Shown here: positions 49,226 to 58,044 of the stretch, piece by piece | Numbering within the stretch: position 1 is the first letter of the stretch | Layout of the letters: each line of letters opens with the position of its first letter | The notes under the pieces: generated by a model | Seen by the model: the letters and a program-made list of their open reading frames with translations, nothing else | What the model was told of the DNA's origin: nothing | Database searches by the model: none | Made by a program: the position numbers and the translations under genes | Assembly (NCBI GenBank): GCA_963728935.1 | Contig: CAVSMC010000008.1 | Location: forward strand, 310,001-374,000 | Reading direction: 5' to 3' | Source of the DNA: CAVSMC01 sp963728935 | Lineage (GTDB): Bacteria; Pseudomonadota; Gammaproteobacteria; Burkholderiales; Casimicrobiaceae | DNA: 64,000 nt

Positions 49226-51067
49226 ATGCACCCAAGACAGGCGGACGTACTGCAGACGATCATCGACTTCCTGCCGAGCGGGGTGACGCTGTTCGATTCG
49301 AATCTGCAAATGATCGCTTGCAATGAACAGTTCAAGCGCCTGCTCGACTTCCCTGCTGCAATGTTCGACGGCACGCTGCCGACGATGTACGACCTCGCGA
49401 TCTTCAACGCGCGGCGCGGCGACTATGGCCCGGGGGATCCCGAAGCGCTGGCGCAGCAGGTCGTGGAACGAGCGCGCGGCATGCAGCCGCATGTCTACGA
49501 GCGAACTCGACCGACTGGCGCCGTGCTGGAAATTCGCGGTACGCCACTGCCCGATGGCAGCGGCTTCGTCACCATTTACACCGACGTCACCGAGAGCAAG
49601 CGGGCGGCGAAGTACGAGCAATTTCGCAGTCACACGCTGGAAATGCTGACGGGAGCGGAGCCGCTCTCCGACATACTCAAAGCCATCGTCCTGGACGTGG
49701 AGCAAATCAATCCGTCCATGCTTTGCAGCATCCTATTGGTGGACGGCAATGGCACGCGCTTGGGAAAGGTCGTCGCCCCCAGCTTGCCGAACTTCTACAA
49801 CGAAGCGATCGACGGACTCGCGGTCGCCATGGGCGTCGGCTCCTGCGGCACCGCCGCCTTCACGCGGCAGCGCGTCATCGTCGCCGACATAGCGACTCAT
49901 CCCTACTGGGCGCCCTACAAGGAGCTCGCCGCCCGCGCCCAGTTGGTTGCGTCCTGGTCGCAGCCTGTCTTCTCGTCGTCGGGGCAGGTGCTCGGCACGT
50001 TCGCCATCTACCATCGCGAGACGCGAACGCCGGCGCAATCCGACATCGATCTGATCGAACAATCGGCCCGTCTGGTCAGCATCGCCATCGAGCGAAGCCT
50101 GGCTGCAGAGAGGATTCGCGACAGCGAGGCCCTTTATCGACTGCTGACGGAGGATGTGTTGGATGTGGTGTGGAAGACGGATCGCAATTTCCGCTTCACC
50201 TATATCAGCCCGGCGGACAAGCGCTTGCGAGGTTACGATGCCAGCGAAGTGATCGGCCACGAGATATTCGAAATGTTCACCGAGGAAGGGGTTGCGAAGG
50301 TCAAGGAGATCATTCGACAGAACGCCGAGATCGCGCGGCAAGGAATCAACGCCGACTCAGTGGGCTTCGAGGTGCAGCATCGCTGCAAGGACGGCAGACT
50401 GCTGTGGGGAGAAGTCTTCTCCATGGTCGAGCGCGACGCAAGCGGCAAGGTCATCGGGTACCACGGCATAACCCGGGAAATCACGGCGCGCAAAGAAATG
50501 GAAGACCAGGTGCGCCAGCTCGCCTTTTACGACACGCTCACCCAATTGCCCAACCGGCGCCTGCTCAGCGACCGCTTGAGCCAGGCGATCGCCGCCAACA
50601 AGCGCAGCGGCCGGCACGGCGCGCTGATGTTCCTCGATCTCGACGATTTCAAGCCGCTGAACGACCTCCACGGGCATGTGGTCGGCGACTTGCTGCTGAC
50701 CCAGGCTGCGGACAGACTGCGCGGGTGTGTGCGCGAGACGGACACCGTGGCACGCTTCGGCGGCGATGAGTTCGTGGTGATGCTCAGGGACATCGACGCG
50801 GACGAAGCCGAATCGATCGCGCAAGCGCAGATCGTGGCGGAGAAGATCCGCGTCAACCTATCCGCGCCGTATCAGCTCACCGTCAAGCGCGAAGGAGAGG
50901 CGGACATCACGATCGAGCACCGTTGCACCGCGAGCATCGGCGTCGCGTTGTTCGACGATCGCGATGCCGGCCTGGATGACATCCTCAAGCGGGCCGACGC
51001 GGCAATGTATCGGGCCAAGGACGCCGGGGGGAATTTGATTCGGGGTCTCGATTCGAAGCTCGAGTGA
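49226..51067 (+). CDS. PAS-GAF-PAS-GGDEF diguanylate cyclase
   Basis: A 613-residue cytoplasmic protein without membrane helices. Domains are an N-terminal PAS of the PAS_7 type (about 10-125: LPSGVTLFDSNLQMIACNEQ F), a GAF (about 150-300: VGSCGTAAFTRQRVIVADIA, typical of GAF_2 domains), a second PAS (about 305-430: VWKTDRNFRFTYISPADKRL) and GGDEF (about 440-605). The catalytic RFGGDEF is at 510-516 and the inhibitory I-site R503-E-T-D506 sits exactly five residues upstream, so feedback-inhibited c-di-GMP synthesis is expected. No EAL domain. The ATG at 49226 starts the conserved PAS; weak ribosome site. Confidence 0.92.
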   Translation: MHPRQADVLQTIIDFLPSGVTLFDSNLQMIACNEQFKRLLDFPAAMFDGTLPTMYDLAIFNARRGDYGPGDPEALAQQVVERARGMQPHVYERTRPTGAVLEIRGTPLPDGSGFVTIYTDVTESKRAAKYEQFRSHTLEMLTGAEPLSDILKAIVLDVEQINPSMLCSILLVDGNGTRLGKVVAPSLPNFYNEAIDGLAVAMGVGSCGTAAFTRQRVIVADIATHPYWAPYKELAARAQLVASWSQPVFSSSGQVLGTFAIYHRETRTPAQSDIDLIEQSARLVSIAIERSLAAERIRDSEALYRLLTEDVLDVVWKTDRNFRFTYISPADKRLRGYDASEVIGHEIFEMFTEEGVAKVKEIIRQNAEIARQGINADSVGFEVQHRCKDGRLLWGEVFSMVERDASGKVIGYHGITREITARKEMEDQVRQLAFYDTLTQLPNRRLLSDRLSQAIAANKRSGRHGALMFLDLDDFKPLNDLHGHVVGDLLLTQAADRLRGCVRETDTVARFGGDEFVVMLRDIDADEAESIAQAQIVAEKIRVNLSAPYQLTVKREGEADITIEHRCTASIGVALFDDRDAGLDDILKRADAAMYRAKDAGGNLIRGLDSKLE

Positions 51068-51172
51068 CCGGCGGAACGCCCGGACGAGAATGGCCGCGAA
51101 GCGTCGGCACGAGCTGCGGACGGTGCGATGGGTCGCTCGTCCGCAGTCGCGACCGCCAGGTCTGTCGCTGGA

Positions 51173-52801
51173 CTAGTGGTTCAACCAGCGGTACTCGCTG
51201 AAACGCTCGCGCAGCGTCATTTTCGACAGCTTGCCGGTCGCCGTGTGCGGCAGCTCATCGACGAATGCGACGTCGGCCGGCGCGCACCATTTCGCGGTCT
51301 TGTCGGCGTAGAAATCGAGCATCGCCTGCCGCGTGACGTCGGCGCCCGCCTTGCGCACGACGATCAGCAGCGGCCGCTCGCCCCATTTCGGATGCGACAC
51401 GCCGATGACGGCTGCTTCCGCCACGGCCGGATGACCCATCGCGATGTTCTCGAGCTCGATCGAGCTGATCCACTCGCCGCCGGACTTGATCACGTCCTTC
51501 GACCGATCGGTGATCTGCAGATAGCCGTCGGCGTCGATCGTGCCGACGTCTCCGGTGGGAAGCCAGCCGTCCGCGGTGAGCGGATCACCGCCTTCGTTCT
51601 TGAAGTATTGGCGAACGATCCACGGTCCGCGCACCAGAAGATCACCGGCGCTCTTGCCGTCGTGCGGCAGCTCGCGGCGCCGGGCGTCGACGATCTTCAT
51701 GTCGACGCCGAACGGCGGACGGCCTTGCTTGAGACCGAGCCGAAAGCGTTCGTCGGGCGAGAGCCGCGTGTGCTTCGCTTTCGGCATGTTGATCGTGCCG
51801 ACCGGACTCATTTCCGTCATGCCCCAGCCGTGGATGACCTGCAGGCCGAAGTCTTCGCTGAGCGTTCGCAACATGGCCGCCGGGCAGGCTGCGCCGCCGA
51901 CCGTCGCGTGCTTGAGCGTCGAGAAGCGCAACCCGCGCTGCTGCATGTGCTGTACGAGTCCCAGCCATATCGTCGGCACGCCGGATACGCTGTCCACGCC
52001 CTCCCGCTCGATCATTTCGTACAGGCTCGGCGGATCGAGGCCGGGCCCCGGAAACACGAGCTTCGCACCGACGAGCGGCCCTGTGTACGGCAAGCCCCAC
52101 GCGTTGACATGGAACATCGGCACGACGGGCAGCGTCACGCTGCGCGCGGACACCGCCTTGGTATCGGGAAGCGCGTTCGCGTACGCGTGCAGCACCGTCG
52201 AGCGATGGCTGAACAGCACGCCCTTCGGATTTCCCGTCGTGCCCGACGTGTAGCAGAGGCTCGACGCGGTGTTCTCGTCGAACTGCGGCCATTCGAGATC
52301 GTCGCTTTCGGCGGCGAGCAGCTCCTCGTAGCAGAGCAGCGAGCGAAGCGTCGTCTCGGGCATGTGCTCGCGATCGGTCATCGCGACCCATGTCTTGACC
52401 GACGGGCATTTCGGCGCGAGCTTCTCGGCAAGCGGCGCGAACGTGGTGTCGAAGAACACGATGCCGTCTTCCGCGTGGCCGACGATGTAGGCGATCTGAT
52501 CGAAGAAGAGCCGGGGATTGATCGTGTGGATCACCGCACCGATGCCCGACACGGCGTAATAGAGCTCGAAGTGGCGGTTGGTGCTCCATGCGAGCGTGCC
52601 GATGCGGTCGCCGACACTGGTTTCGAGCCGCTGCAGCGCGCGAGCGAGCCGGCGCGCCCGCCGGTGCGCGTCGCGATACGTGTAACGGTGGATCGGTCCT
52701 TCGACGCTGCGCGACACGATCTCGGTGTCGCCGTGATAGCGGTCCGCGTGCCGAATCAGCGACGAGATCATCAGCGGCACGTCCATCATCAAGCCCCGCA
52801 T
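51173..52801 (-). CDS. AMP-forming acyl-CoA synthetase (medium/long-chain fatty-acid CoA ligase-like)
   Basis: A 542-residue adenylate-forming ligase with the P-loop motif SLCYTSGTTGNPKGVLFSHR near residue 180, GWGMTEMSPVG near 330, the hinge DRSKDVIKSGGEWISSIELE near 440, and catalytic Lys near the end in TATGKLSKM. It activates a carboxylic acid to its acyl-CoA via an acyl-adenylate. GAGGAGG precedes the ATG at 52801. It is divergent from LivK, which would import the acid, and near the ACAD and thiolase genes, so it fits as the entry step of beta-oxidation. PimA-like by context. Confidence 0.93.
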   Translation of the reverse strand: MRGLMMDVPLMISSLIRHADRYHGDTEIVSRSVEGPIHRYTYRDAHRRARRLARALQRLETSVGDRIGTLAWSTNRHFELYYAVSGIGAVIHTINPRLFFDQIAYIVGHAEDGIVFFDTTFAPLAEKLAPKCPSVKTWVAMTDREHMPETTLRSLLCYEELLAAESDDLEWPQFDENTASSLCYTSGTTGNPKGVLFSHRSTVLHAYANALPDTKAVSARSVTLPVVPMFHVNAWGLPYTGPLVGAKLVFPGPGLDPPSLYEMIEREGVDSVSGVPTIWLGLVQHMQQRGLRFSTLKHATVGGAACPAAMLRTLSEDFGLQVIHGWGMTEMSPVGTINMPKAKHTRLSPDERFRLGLKQGRPPFGVDMKIVDARRRELPHDGKSAGDLLVRGPWIVRQYFKNEGGDPLTADGWLPTGDVGTIDADGYLQITDRSKDVIKSGGEWISSIELENIAMGHPAVAEAAVIGVSHPKWGERPLLIVVRKAGADVTRQAMLDFYADKTAKWCAPADVAFVDELPHTATGKLSKMTLRERFSEYRWLNH

Positions 52802-52862
52802 GGCGCCTCCTCGACGGCCGTCGATCCGCGGCTCGGTTGCGGCCGCCGGAATTGTAGCGCGC

Positions 52863-52891
52863 TTGAAATGGTCCATCGGCCCTTGTAGCAT
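52863..52891 (+). promoter_or_regulatory. Candidate promoter for the Liv operon
   Basis: TTGAAA (52863-52868), 17 bases, TAGCAT (52886-52891), about 70 bases before the LivK ATG. The -35 box has five of six consensus bases with ideal spacing. Confidence 0.4.
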
Positions 52892-52967
52892 CGACCCTCA
52901 CCTCGACCGGCGAGCGCGACCGTTTCGACCTGTTCGCAACAATCGGCCGGCAAGGGAAGGAGGAGTC

Positions 52968-54191
52968 ATGGATGCACGTGCGTGTGCGGCCGGCTGGATC
53001 CTCGCGGCGCTCGCCGCTTCCCCCGCTGCGGCCGACGTCAAGATCGCCTTCATCGATCCGTTGTCGGGCGGCGCCGCCGCGACCGGCATCCTCGCGCAGA
53101 AGACGCATCAGTTCTACATCGACGCGATCAACGCCGCCGGCGGGCTCAACGGCGAGAAGCTCGAGCTGCTGTCGTTCGACAACAAGGTGAATCCGCAGGA
53201 GTCGCTGATTCAGCTCAGGAAAGCGCTCGACGACGGGGCGCGCTTCGTCGTCCAGGGCAATGGAAGCTCGATCGCGCTGGCGATCAACGACGCGGTGCAG
53301 AAGCACAACGAGCGCAATCCGGGCAAGGAAGTGCTGTTCCTCAACTACGCGGCGATCGATCCCGCGTTGACCAACGAGAAGTGCAGCTTCTGGCACTTCC
53401 GCTTCGACTCCGACGTCGATATGAAGATGGCGGCGATGACGGACACCATCGCGAAGGACGCGAAAATCAAGCGCGTCTATCTGATCAACCAGGATTACTC
53501 GTTCGGCAAGGCGGTCGCCGCCGCGGCGGCGCGGCAACTGGCGCAGAAGCGGCCCGACATCAAGATCGTCGGCGACGAGCTGCACCCGTTGCAGAAGGTT
53601 CAGGACTTCTCCCCGTACGTGGCGAAGATCAAGGCGAGCGGCGCCGACACCGTCATCACCGGCAACTGGAGCAACGACATGGTGCTGCTGGTGAAGGCGG
53701 GCAAGGATGCCGGGTTGAAAGTCGGCTGGCAGACGTTCTACGGCGGAAGCCCGGGCGCGGTGTCGGCGATCGGCGACGCCGGCGTCGGCACGCTTAAGCA
53801 GGTGAGCGAGTGGCACAAGAACGCGACGCCCGAGCTCGACGCGAGTGTCGCGGCGTTCGTCAAGCGCTACCCGGGCAAGGAAAACGAGTACACGTATTGG
53901 CGCGCTAAGACGATGTGGGAGATGTTCGCCGCCGCGGCGAAGAAGGCCGGCTCGAACGATCCGGTGAAAGTCGCGCGCGCTCTCGAGGGCATGAAGATGC
54001 AGACCTCGCTCGGCGAGGTCGAGATGCGCGCCGACAACCATCAGCTGCTGCAGCCGCTGTACGTCTCCACGCTCGAGCGCAACCAGAAGTACGACGTCGA
54101 GGACACGGGGCTCGGCTGGAGAAGCGATGCCAAGGTCGACGCAAAGGCCACCGCAATGCCGACGACGTGCAAGATGGAGCGGCCGAAGTAA
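52968..54191 (+). CDS. ABC transporter substrate-binding protein (LivK-type)
   Basis: A 407-residue periplasmic protein with a signal peptide (WILAALAASPAAA, cleavage before DVKIAFIDPLSG). The two-lobed Leu/Ile/Val-binding fold is shown by VKIAFIDPLSGGAAATG, YIDAINAAGGLNGEKLELLS, FRFDSDVDMKMAAMTDTIA and VYLINQDYSFGKAVAA. This subfamily often serves aromatic or dicarboxylic acids rather than amino acids. GGAAGGAGGAG precedes the ATG. It is the first gene of the LivK-H-M-G-F set and is separated from LivH by two REP-like repeats. Confidence 0.9.
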   Translation: MDARACAAGWILAALAASPAAADVKIAFIDPLSGGAAATGILAQKTHQFYIDAINAAGGLNGEKLELLSFDNKVNPQESLIQLRKALDDGARFVVQGNGSSIALAINDAVQKHNERNPGKEVLFLNYAAIDPALTNEKCSFWHFRFDSDVDMKMAAMTDTIAKDAKIKRVYLINQDYSFGKAVAAAAARQLAQKRPDIKIVGDELHPLQKVQDFSPYVAKIKASGADTVITGNWSNDMVLLVKAGKDAGLKVGWQTFYGGSPGAVSAIGDAGVGTLKQVSEWHKNATPELDASVAAFVKRYPGKENEYTYWRAKTMWEMFAAAAKKAGSNDPVKVARALEGMKMQTSLGEVEMRADNHQLLQPLYVSTLERNQKYDVEDTGLGWRSDAKVDAKATAMPTTCKMERPK

Positions 54192-54193
54192 CT

Positions 54194-54273
54194 CGTCGTC
54201 CCCGCGAACGCAGGGACCCCGCGACTTTGACGGTTCCCAACGACACTGGATTCCCGCGTTCGCGGGAATGACG
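54194..54273. repeat. Pair of REP-like palindromes in opposite orientation
   Basis: Two 27-bp elements lie head to head between LivK and LivH. The first (54194-54220) reads CGTCGTCCCCGCGAACGCAG and continues GGACCCC. The second (54247-54273) read on the minus strand is CGTCATTCCCGCGAACGCGG and continues GAATCCA. They match at 21 of 27 positions. The second contains the perfect stem ATTCCCGCG-TT-CGCGGGAAT (54250-54269). This resembles the common CGTCATTCCCGCG repeat of betaproteobacteria. It may stabilise or attenuate the LivK mRNA. Confidence 0.7.
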
Positions 54274-54281
54274 GAACGCCC

Positions 54282-55232
54282 ATGCTGGAGCTAGCGACCG
54301 TTTCGCTGCTGAACGGCGTCGTCTACGGGCTTCTGCTGTTCATGCTGACCAGCGGCCTCACGCTGATCTTCAGCATGATGGGCGTGTTGAACTTCGCGCA
54401 CGCGAGCGTGTTCATGCTCGGCGCCTATCTGTCGTTCCAGCTCGGCAGGTGGATCGGATTCTGGCCGGCGCTGGTGATCGCGCCGCTGGTGTGCGGCGCG
54501 ATCGGAGCGGCGATCGAGCGCTACGGATTGCGCCACGTGCACCGCAGCGGCCACGTCGCCGAGATCCTGTTCACGTTCGGGCTCGCGTACCTGATCGAGG
54601 AGCTGGTGACGATGGCATGGGGCCGCAACGCGGTCGCGAACAGCGTGCCGGCGGTGATCGACTTCCCGTTGTTCTCGCTGTTCGGCAGCACGTTTCCCGC
54701 GTACAAGGGGCTGATGATGGCGATCTCGGTCGCCATGTTCGTCTTCCTTTACGCGTCGCTGAAATACACGCGGATCGGTCTGGTGATCCAGGCTGCGCTC
54801 ACGCATCCGCAGATGGCGAGCGCGCTCGGCCACAACGTCCCTGCCGTGTTCGTGCTGGTCTTCGCGATCGGCAGCGCGCTCGCCGGGCTCGCCGGCGTCA
54901 TCGGCGGATTCATGCTTCTGACGCAACCGACGCTGGCGCACGCGATCGGGCCGATCGTGTTCGTCGTCGTCGTCGTCGGCGGCCTCGGCTCGCTCGCCGG
55001 GGCGCTGATCGCGTCGATGCTGATCGGCGTGCTGCAGACGTTCGCGGTCGCCGTCGACTACTCGCTGCTCGATGCACTGCGCAGCGCGGGCATCACGCTC
55101 GCGCGCTCGTCGCCGCTCTACGAACTGTCCTCGATCAAGGTTTCCACCGCGGCGCCGATCGTTCCGTACCTGCTTCTGGTGGCGATGCTGATCGTGCGGC
55201 CGAGGGGCCTGCTCGGCACGCGCGACGTATGA
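54282..55232 (+). CDS. Branched-chain amino acid-type ABC permease (LivH)
   Basis: A 316-residue inner-membrane permease with about eight helices. Family motifs are LLNGVVYGLLLFMLTSGLTL near the N-terminus, MMGVLNFAHASVFMLGAYLS, and a later YTRIGLVIQAALTHPQMASA. It forms half of the membrane channel of the Liv importer. LivM starts within its last codon (ATGA overlap), showing translational coupling. Confidence 0.9.
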   Translation: MLELATVSLLNGVVYGLLLFMLTSGLTLIFSMMGVLNFAHASVFMLGAYLSFQLGRWIGFWPALVIAPLVCGAIGAAIERYGLRHVHRSGHVAEILFTFGLAYLIEELVTMAWGRNAVANSVPAVIDFPLFSLFGSTFPAYKGLMMAISVAMFVFLYASLKYTRIGLVIQAALTHPQMASALGHNVPAVFVLVFAIGSALAGLAGVIGGFMLLTQPTLAHAIGPIVFVVVVVGGLGSLAGALIASMLIGVLQTFAVAVDYSLLDALRSAGITLARSSPLYELSSIKVSTAAPIVPYLLLVAMLIVRPRGLLGTRDV

Positions 55233-56575
55233 GCGCCGCACGGCCGCCCGAAGGCGCTCTGAGCGACGGCCCGACGACCGCCGTCGCCGCGGCGGACGCC
55301 GGCTCGCGGTCGCGCTGGCCGACGCGCCATCGGCACTGGTTGGCCGTTGCAGCGGTGCTCGTCATGCTGCCGTACGTGCCGGGCCTTACTTCCGACTTCG
55401 GCCGCTCGCTGCTGAGCCAGATGGGGATCGCAGCGGTGTTCGCGCTGTCGTTCAACGTGCTGCTAGGACAAACCGGGCTGCTGTCGTTCGGACACGCCGT
55501 CTATTTCGGTCTCGGCGGCTATGCGGCGATCCATTTCATGCGGGCGATCAATCACGGGTTGCCGTTACCGGTCGCGATGTCGCCACTCGCGGGCGCGCTA
55601 GCCGGTTGCGCATTCGGCGCGCTGCTCGGCTCGGTCACGACACGACGCGCCGGCACGATCTTCGCGCTGATCACGCTCGGCATCGGCGAGCTCGTATACG
55701 CGGCGACGTTCATGCTGCCCACGTTGTTCGGCGGAGAGGAGGGCGTCACCGCGAGCCGCACGCGCGGTCCGGCGATCCTCGGATTCGACCTCGCCTCGCA
55801 ACTGCAGGTCTACTACACCGTCGCCGCGTGGGGATTGATCGCGGCGATCCTGATGCGCGCATTCGGCGCGACGCCGGTCGGCCGCATGTGCAACGCGGTG
55901 CGTGACAACCCACAGCGGGCGGCTTTCATCGGATACAACACGCAAGCGGTACGGCTCGTCGCTTTCTCGGTGGCCGGCATGTTCGCCGGGCTCGCCGGAG
56001 GGTTGCACGCGATCAACTACGAGATCGTCGCCGCCGATTCGGTGAGCGCGCTCCGCTCCGGCACGGTTCTGCTGATGACCTATATCGGCGGCGTCGGCCA
56101 TTTCGCGGGACCTGTGATCGGCGCGGTCATCCTGACGTGGCTGCAGGCGAGCTTGAGCGGCTACACGTCGGCGTGGCTGCTCTACCTCGGCCTGTTCTTC
56201 ATGATCACGATCGTGTTCGCGCCGTCGGGCATCGCCGGGCTGATCGCGATGCATGCGTCGATTGCCGACACGAAGGGACTGCGCCGCGTGTTGCGCACGT
56301 ATGCGATCGCCGCCGTGCCCGCGGCGATCATGACGCTCGGCGCGGTGCTGCTGATCGAGATGAGCTATCGCGTGTCGACGCAGCCCGAGCTCGGTACGCG
56401 GATGCGCATCGTCGGCATCGCGCTCGATGCGGCCTCGCCGTGGCCGTGGATCGGCGGGCTTGCGGCGATGGCCGTGGGTTTCGTCGTGTTCCGTCGGACC
56501 TGGCCGATCGTATCCGCCGCGTGGGCAAGCGTTCACGACCGGATCGCGACGAGCGCCGTCGCGCAGCGGCGATGA
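55229..56575 (+). CDS. Branched-chain amino acid-type ABC permease (LivM)
   Basis: A 448-residue permease, longer than many LivM proteins. After an N-terminal tail of about 50 residues come the LivM core motifs SFNVLLGQTGLLSFGHAVYF, ALITLGIGELVYAATF and PVGRMCNAVRDNPQRAAFIG YN (EAA-like loop contacting the ATPases), then LRSGTVLLMTYIGGVGHF. Two further hydrophobic segments at the C-terminus (about 370-440) extend beyond the usual LivM end. Four-base overlap with LivH and with LivG. Confidence 0.9.
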   Translation: MSAARPPEGALSDGPTTAVAAADAGSRSRWPTRHRHWLAVAAVLVMLPYVPGLTSDFGRSLLSQMGIAAVFALSFNVLLGQTGLLSFGHAVYFGLGGYAAIHFMRAINHGLPLPVAMSPLAGALAGCAFGALLGSVTTRRAGTIFALITLGIGELVYAATFMLPTLFGGEEGVTASRTRGPAILGFDLASQLQVYYTVAAWGLIAAILMRAFGATPVGRMCNAVRDNPQRAAFIGYNTQAVRLVAFSVAGMFAGLAGGLHAINYEIVAADSVSALRSGTVLLMTYIGGVGHFAGPVIGAVILTWLQASLSGYTSAWLLYLGLFFMITIVFAPSGIAGLIAMHASIADTKGLRRVLRTYAIAAVPAAIMTLGAVLLIEMSYRVSTQPELGTRMRIVGIALDAASPWPWIGGLAAMAVGFVVFRRTWPIVSAAWASVHDRIATSAVAQRR

Positions 56576-57330
56576 CGTCGGCAGCGGCGGCGCTCGAATT
56601 GCGCGACGTGCATAAGCGGTTCGGCGCGACGCCGATCATCCGCGGCGTGTCGTTGGATGTCGTTCGCGGCGAGCGGCATGCGATCATCGGGCCGAACGGC
56701 GCGGGCAAATCGACCCTTTTCAATTTGATCAGCGGCTCCGATGCGCCGACGTCGGGATCGATACGCCTCGACGGCGACGACGTGACCGGCGCGCCGCCAT
56801 TCAGAATCTATCGGCGCGGACTCGCACGAAGCTTCCAGGTGACCAACATCTTTCCGCGGCTTTCGGTCTACGAGAACGTGCGCTGCGGCGTGCTGTGGCC
56901 GCTCGGGTACCGATACAGCTTCTGGCGCCGAGTCGCCAACCTGCGCGACGCGAACGAGCGCACCGAGCGCGTTCTCGAGCAGATCCGGCTGACGGCGAGA
57001 CGCAACGCGCCCGCCGGCGTGCTCACGTACGCCGAGCAGCGCGCGCTCGAGATCGGCATCACGATCGCGGGCGACGCGCACGTGATCCTGCTCGACGAGC
57101 CGACCGCGGGAATGAGTCGCGCCGAGGCGGCTGGCGCGGTCGAGCTGATCCGGTCGGTCTCGAACGGCCGCACGCTCGTCATGGTCGAGCACGACATGAG
57201 CGTCGTGTTCGATCTCGCCGACCGCATTTCGGTGCTCGTATACGGCGAGATCATCGCAACCGACGCGCCGGAACGCATTCGCGCGAACGAAGCGGTGCAA
57301 AGAGCGTACCTCGGAAGCGCGCATGCTTGA
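56572..57330 (+). CDS. ABC transporter ATP-binding protein (LivG)
   Basis: A 252-residue ATPase. Walker A is IIGPNGAGKSTLFNLISG near residue 40, the Q-loop lies in ARSFQVTNIFPRLSVYEN, the signature region is LTYAEQRALEIG (LSYGEQ-like), Walker B is HVILLDEPTAGMS, and the switch His is in MVEHDMSVV. It powers import together with LivF. ATG overlaps LivM's stop by four bases. Confidence 0.93.
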   Translation: MTSAAAALELRDVHKRFGATPIIRGVSLDVVRGERHAIIGPNGAGKSTLFNLISGSDAPTSGSIRLDGDDVTGAPPFRIYRRGLARSFQVTNIFPRLSVYENVRCGVLWPLGYRYSFWRRVANLRDANERTERVLEQIRLTARRNAPAGVLTYAEQRALEIGITIAGDAHVILLDEPTAGMSRAEAAGAVELIRSVSNGRTLVMVEHDMSVVFDLADRISVLVYGEIIATDAPERIRANEAVQRAYLGSAHA

Positions 57331-58018
57331 CGTCGAAGACCTGCACGCCTATTACGGCAAGAGCCACATTCTGCAGGGCGTGTCGTTTCGCGTCGCGCCC
57401 GGCGAGATCGTGAGCCTGCTCGGGCGCAACGGCGCGGGCCGGTCGACGACGATCAAGACGATCATGGGGCAGGTCGCGCCGCGCGGCGTCGTTCGCTTCA
57501 AGGGCGAGCGCATCGACGGCCGTGCGCCGCATGAGATCGCGCGCCGGGGCCTGGGCTACGTGCCGGAAGATCGCGCGATCTTTCCGGGACTGACGGTGCG
57601 CGACAACCTGCGTCTCGGGATGAAGTCGCCTTCGGCTGCCGGGCGATGGTCGATCGACGACTTCTTCGCGCTGTTTCCGCTGCTGCGCGATCGCGCGGAG
57701 GTCGCGGGCGGTGCGCTGTCGGGCGGCGAGCAGCAGTTGCTCGCCATATGCCGGACGCTGATGGGCGATCCCGATCTCATCATGGTCGACGAGCCGACCG
57801 AAGGCCTCGCGCCGAAGATGGTCGACCTCGTCCGCGATCTGCTCGCGCGCATCGCAACGCGCGGCGTGTCGATCCTGCTGATCGAGCAGAAGCTCACGAT
57901 CGCGCTCGACATCTCGCATCGGCTATACGTGATGGGTCACGGGCGTATCGTATTCGACGGCACGCCGACCTCGCTCGCGTCGGCGCCGACGGTGCGCCGC
58001 GAATGGCTCGAAGTGTAG
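57323..58018 (+). CDS. ABC transporter ATP-binding protein (LivF) with Arg in Walker A
   Basis: A 231-residue ATPase of the LivF type. Walker A reads GRNGAGRSTTIK: the invariant Lys is Arg, confirmed by the codon CGG. The Q-loop/EDRAIFPGLTVRDNL region, signature LSGGEQQLLAICRTLM, Walker B LIMVDEPTEGLAP and switch region IEQK (Lys/His-less) are otherwise normal for LivF. From memory, GxGRST variants occur in a subset of betaproteobacterial LivF proteins, so it may still function as the weaker site of the heterodimer with LivG. Overlaps LivG by eight bases. Confidence 0.92.
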   Translation: MLDVEDLHAYYGKSHILQGVSFRVAPGEIVSLLGRNGAGRSTTIKTIMGQVAPRGVVRFKGERIDGRAPHEIARRGLGYVPEDRAIFPGLTVRDNLRLGMKSPSAAGRWSIDDFFALFPLLRDRAEVAGGALSGGEQQLLAICRTLMGDPDLIMVDEPTEGLAPKMVDLVRDLLARIATRGVSILLIEQKLTIALDISHRLYVMGHGRIVFDGTPTSLASAPTVRREWLEV

Positions 58019-58044
58019 CGAGGCGTTATTAGGCGACGACAATC

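Noticed and set aside
51642..54041. A long minus-strand frame across the acyl-CoA ligase and LivK genes
   Set aside because: It is out of frame with the ligase on the same strand and antisense to LivK; no domain content.
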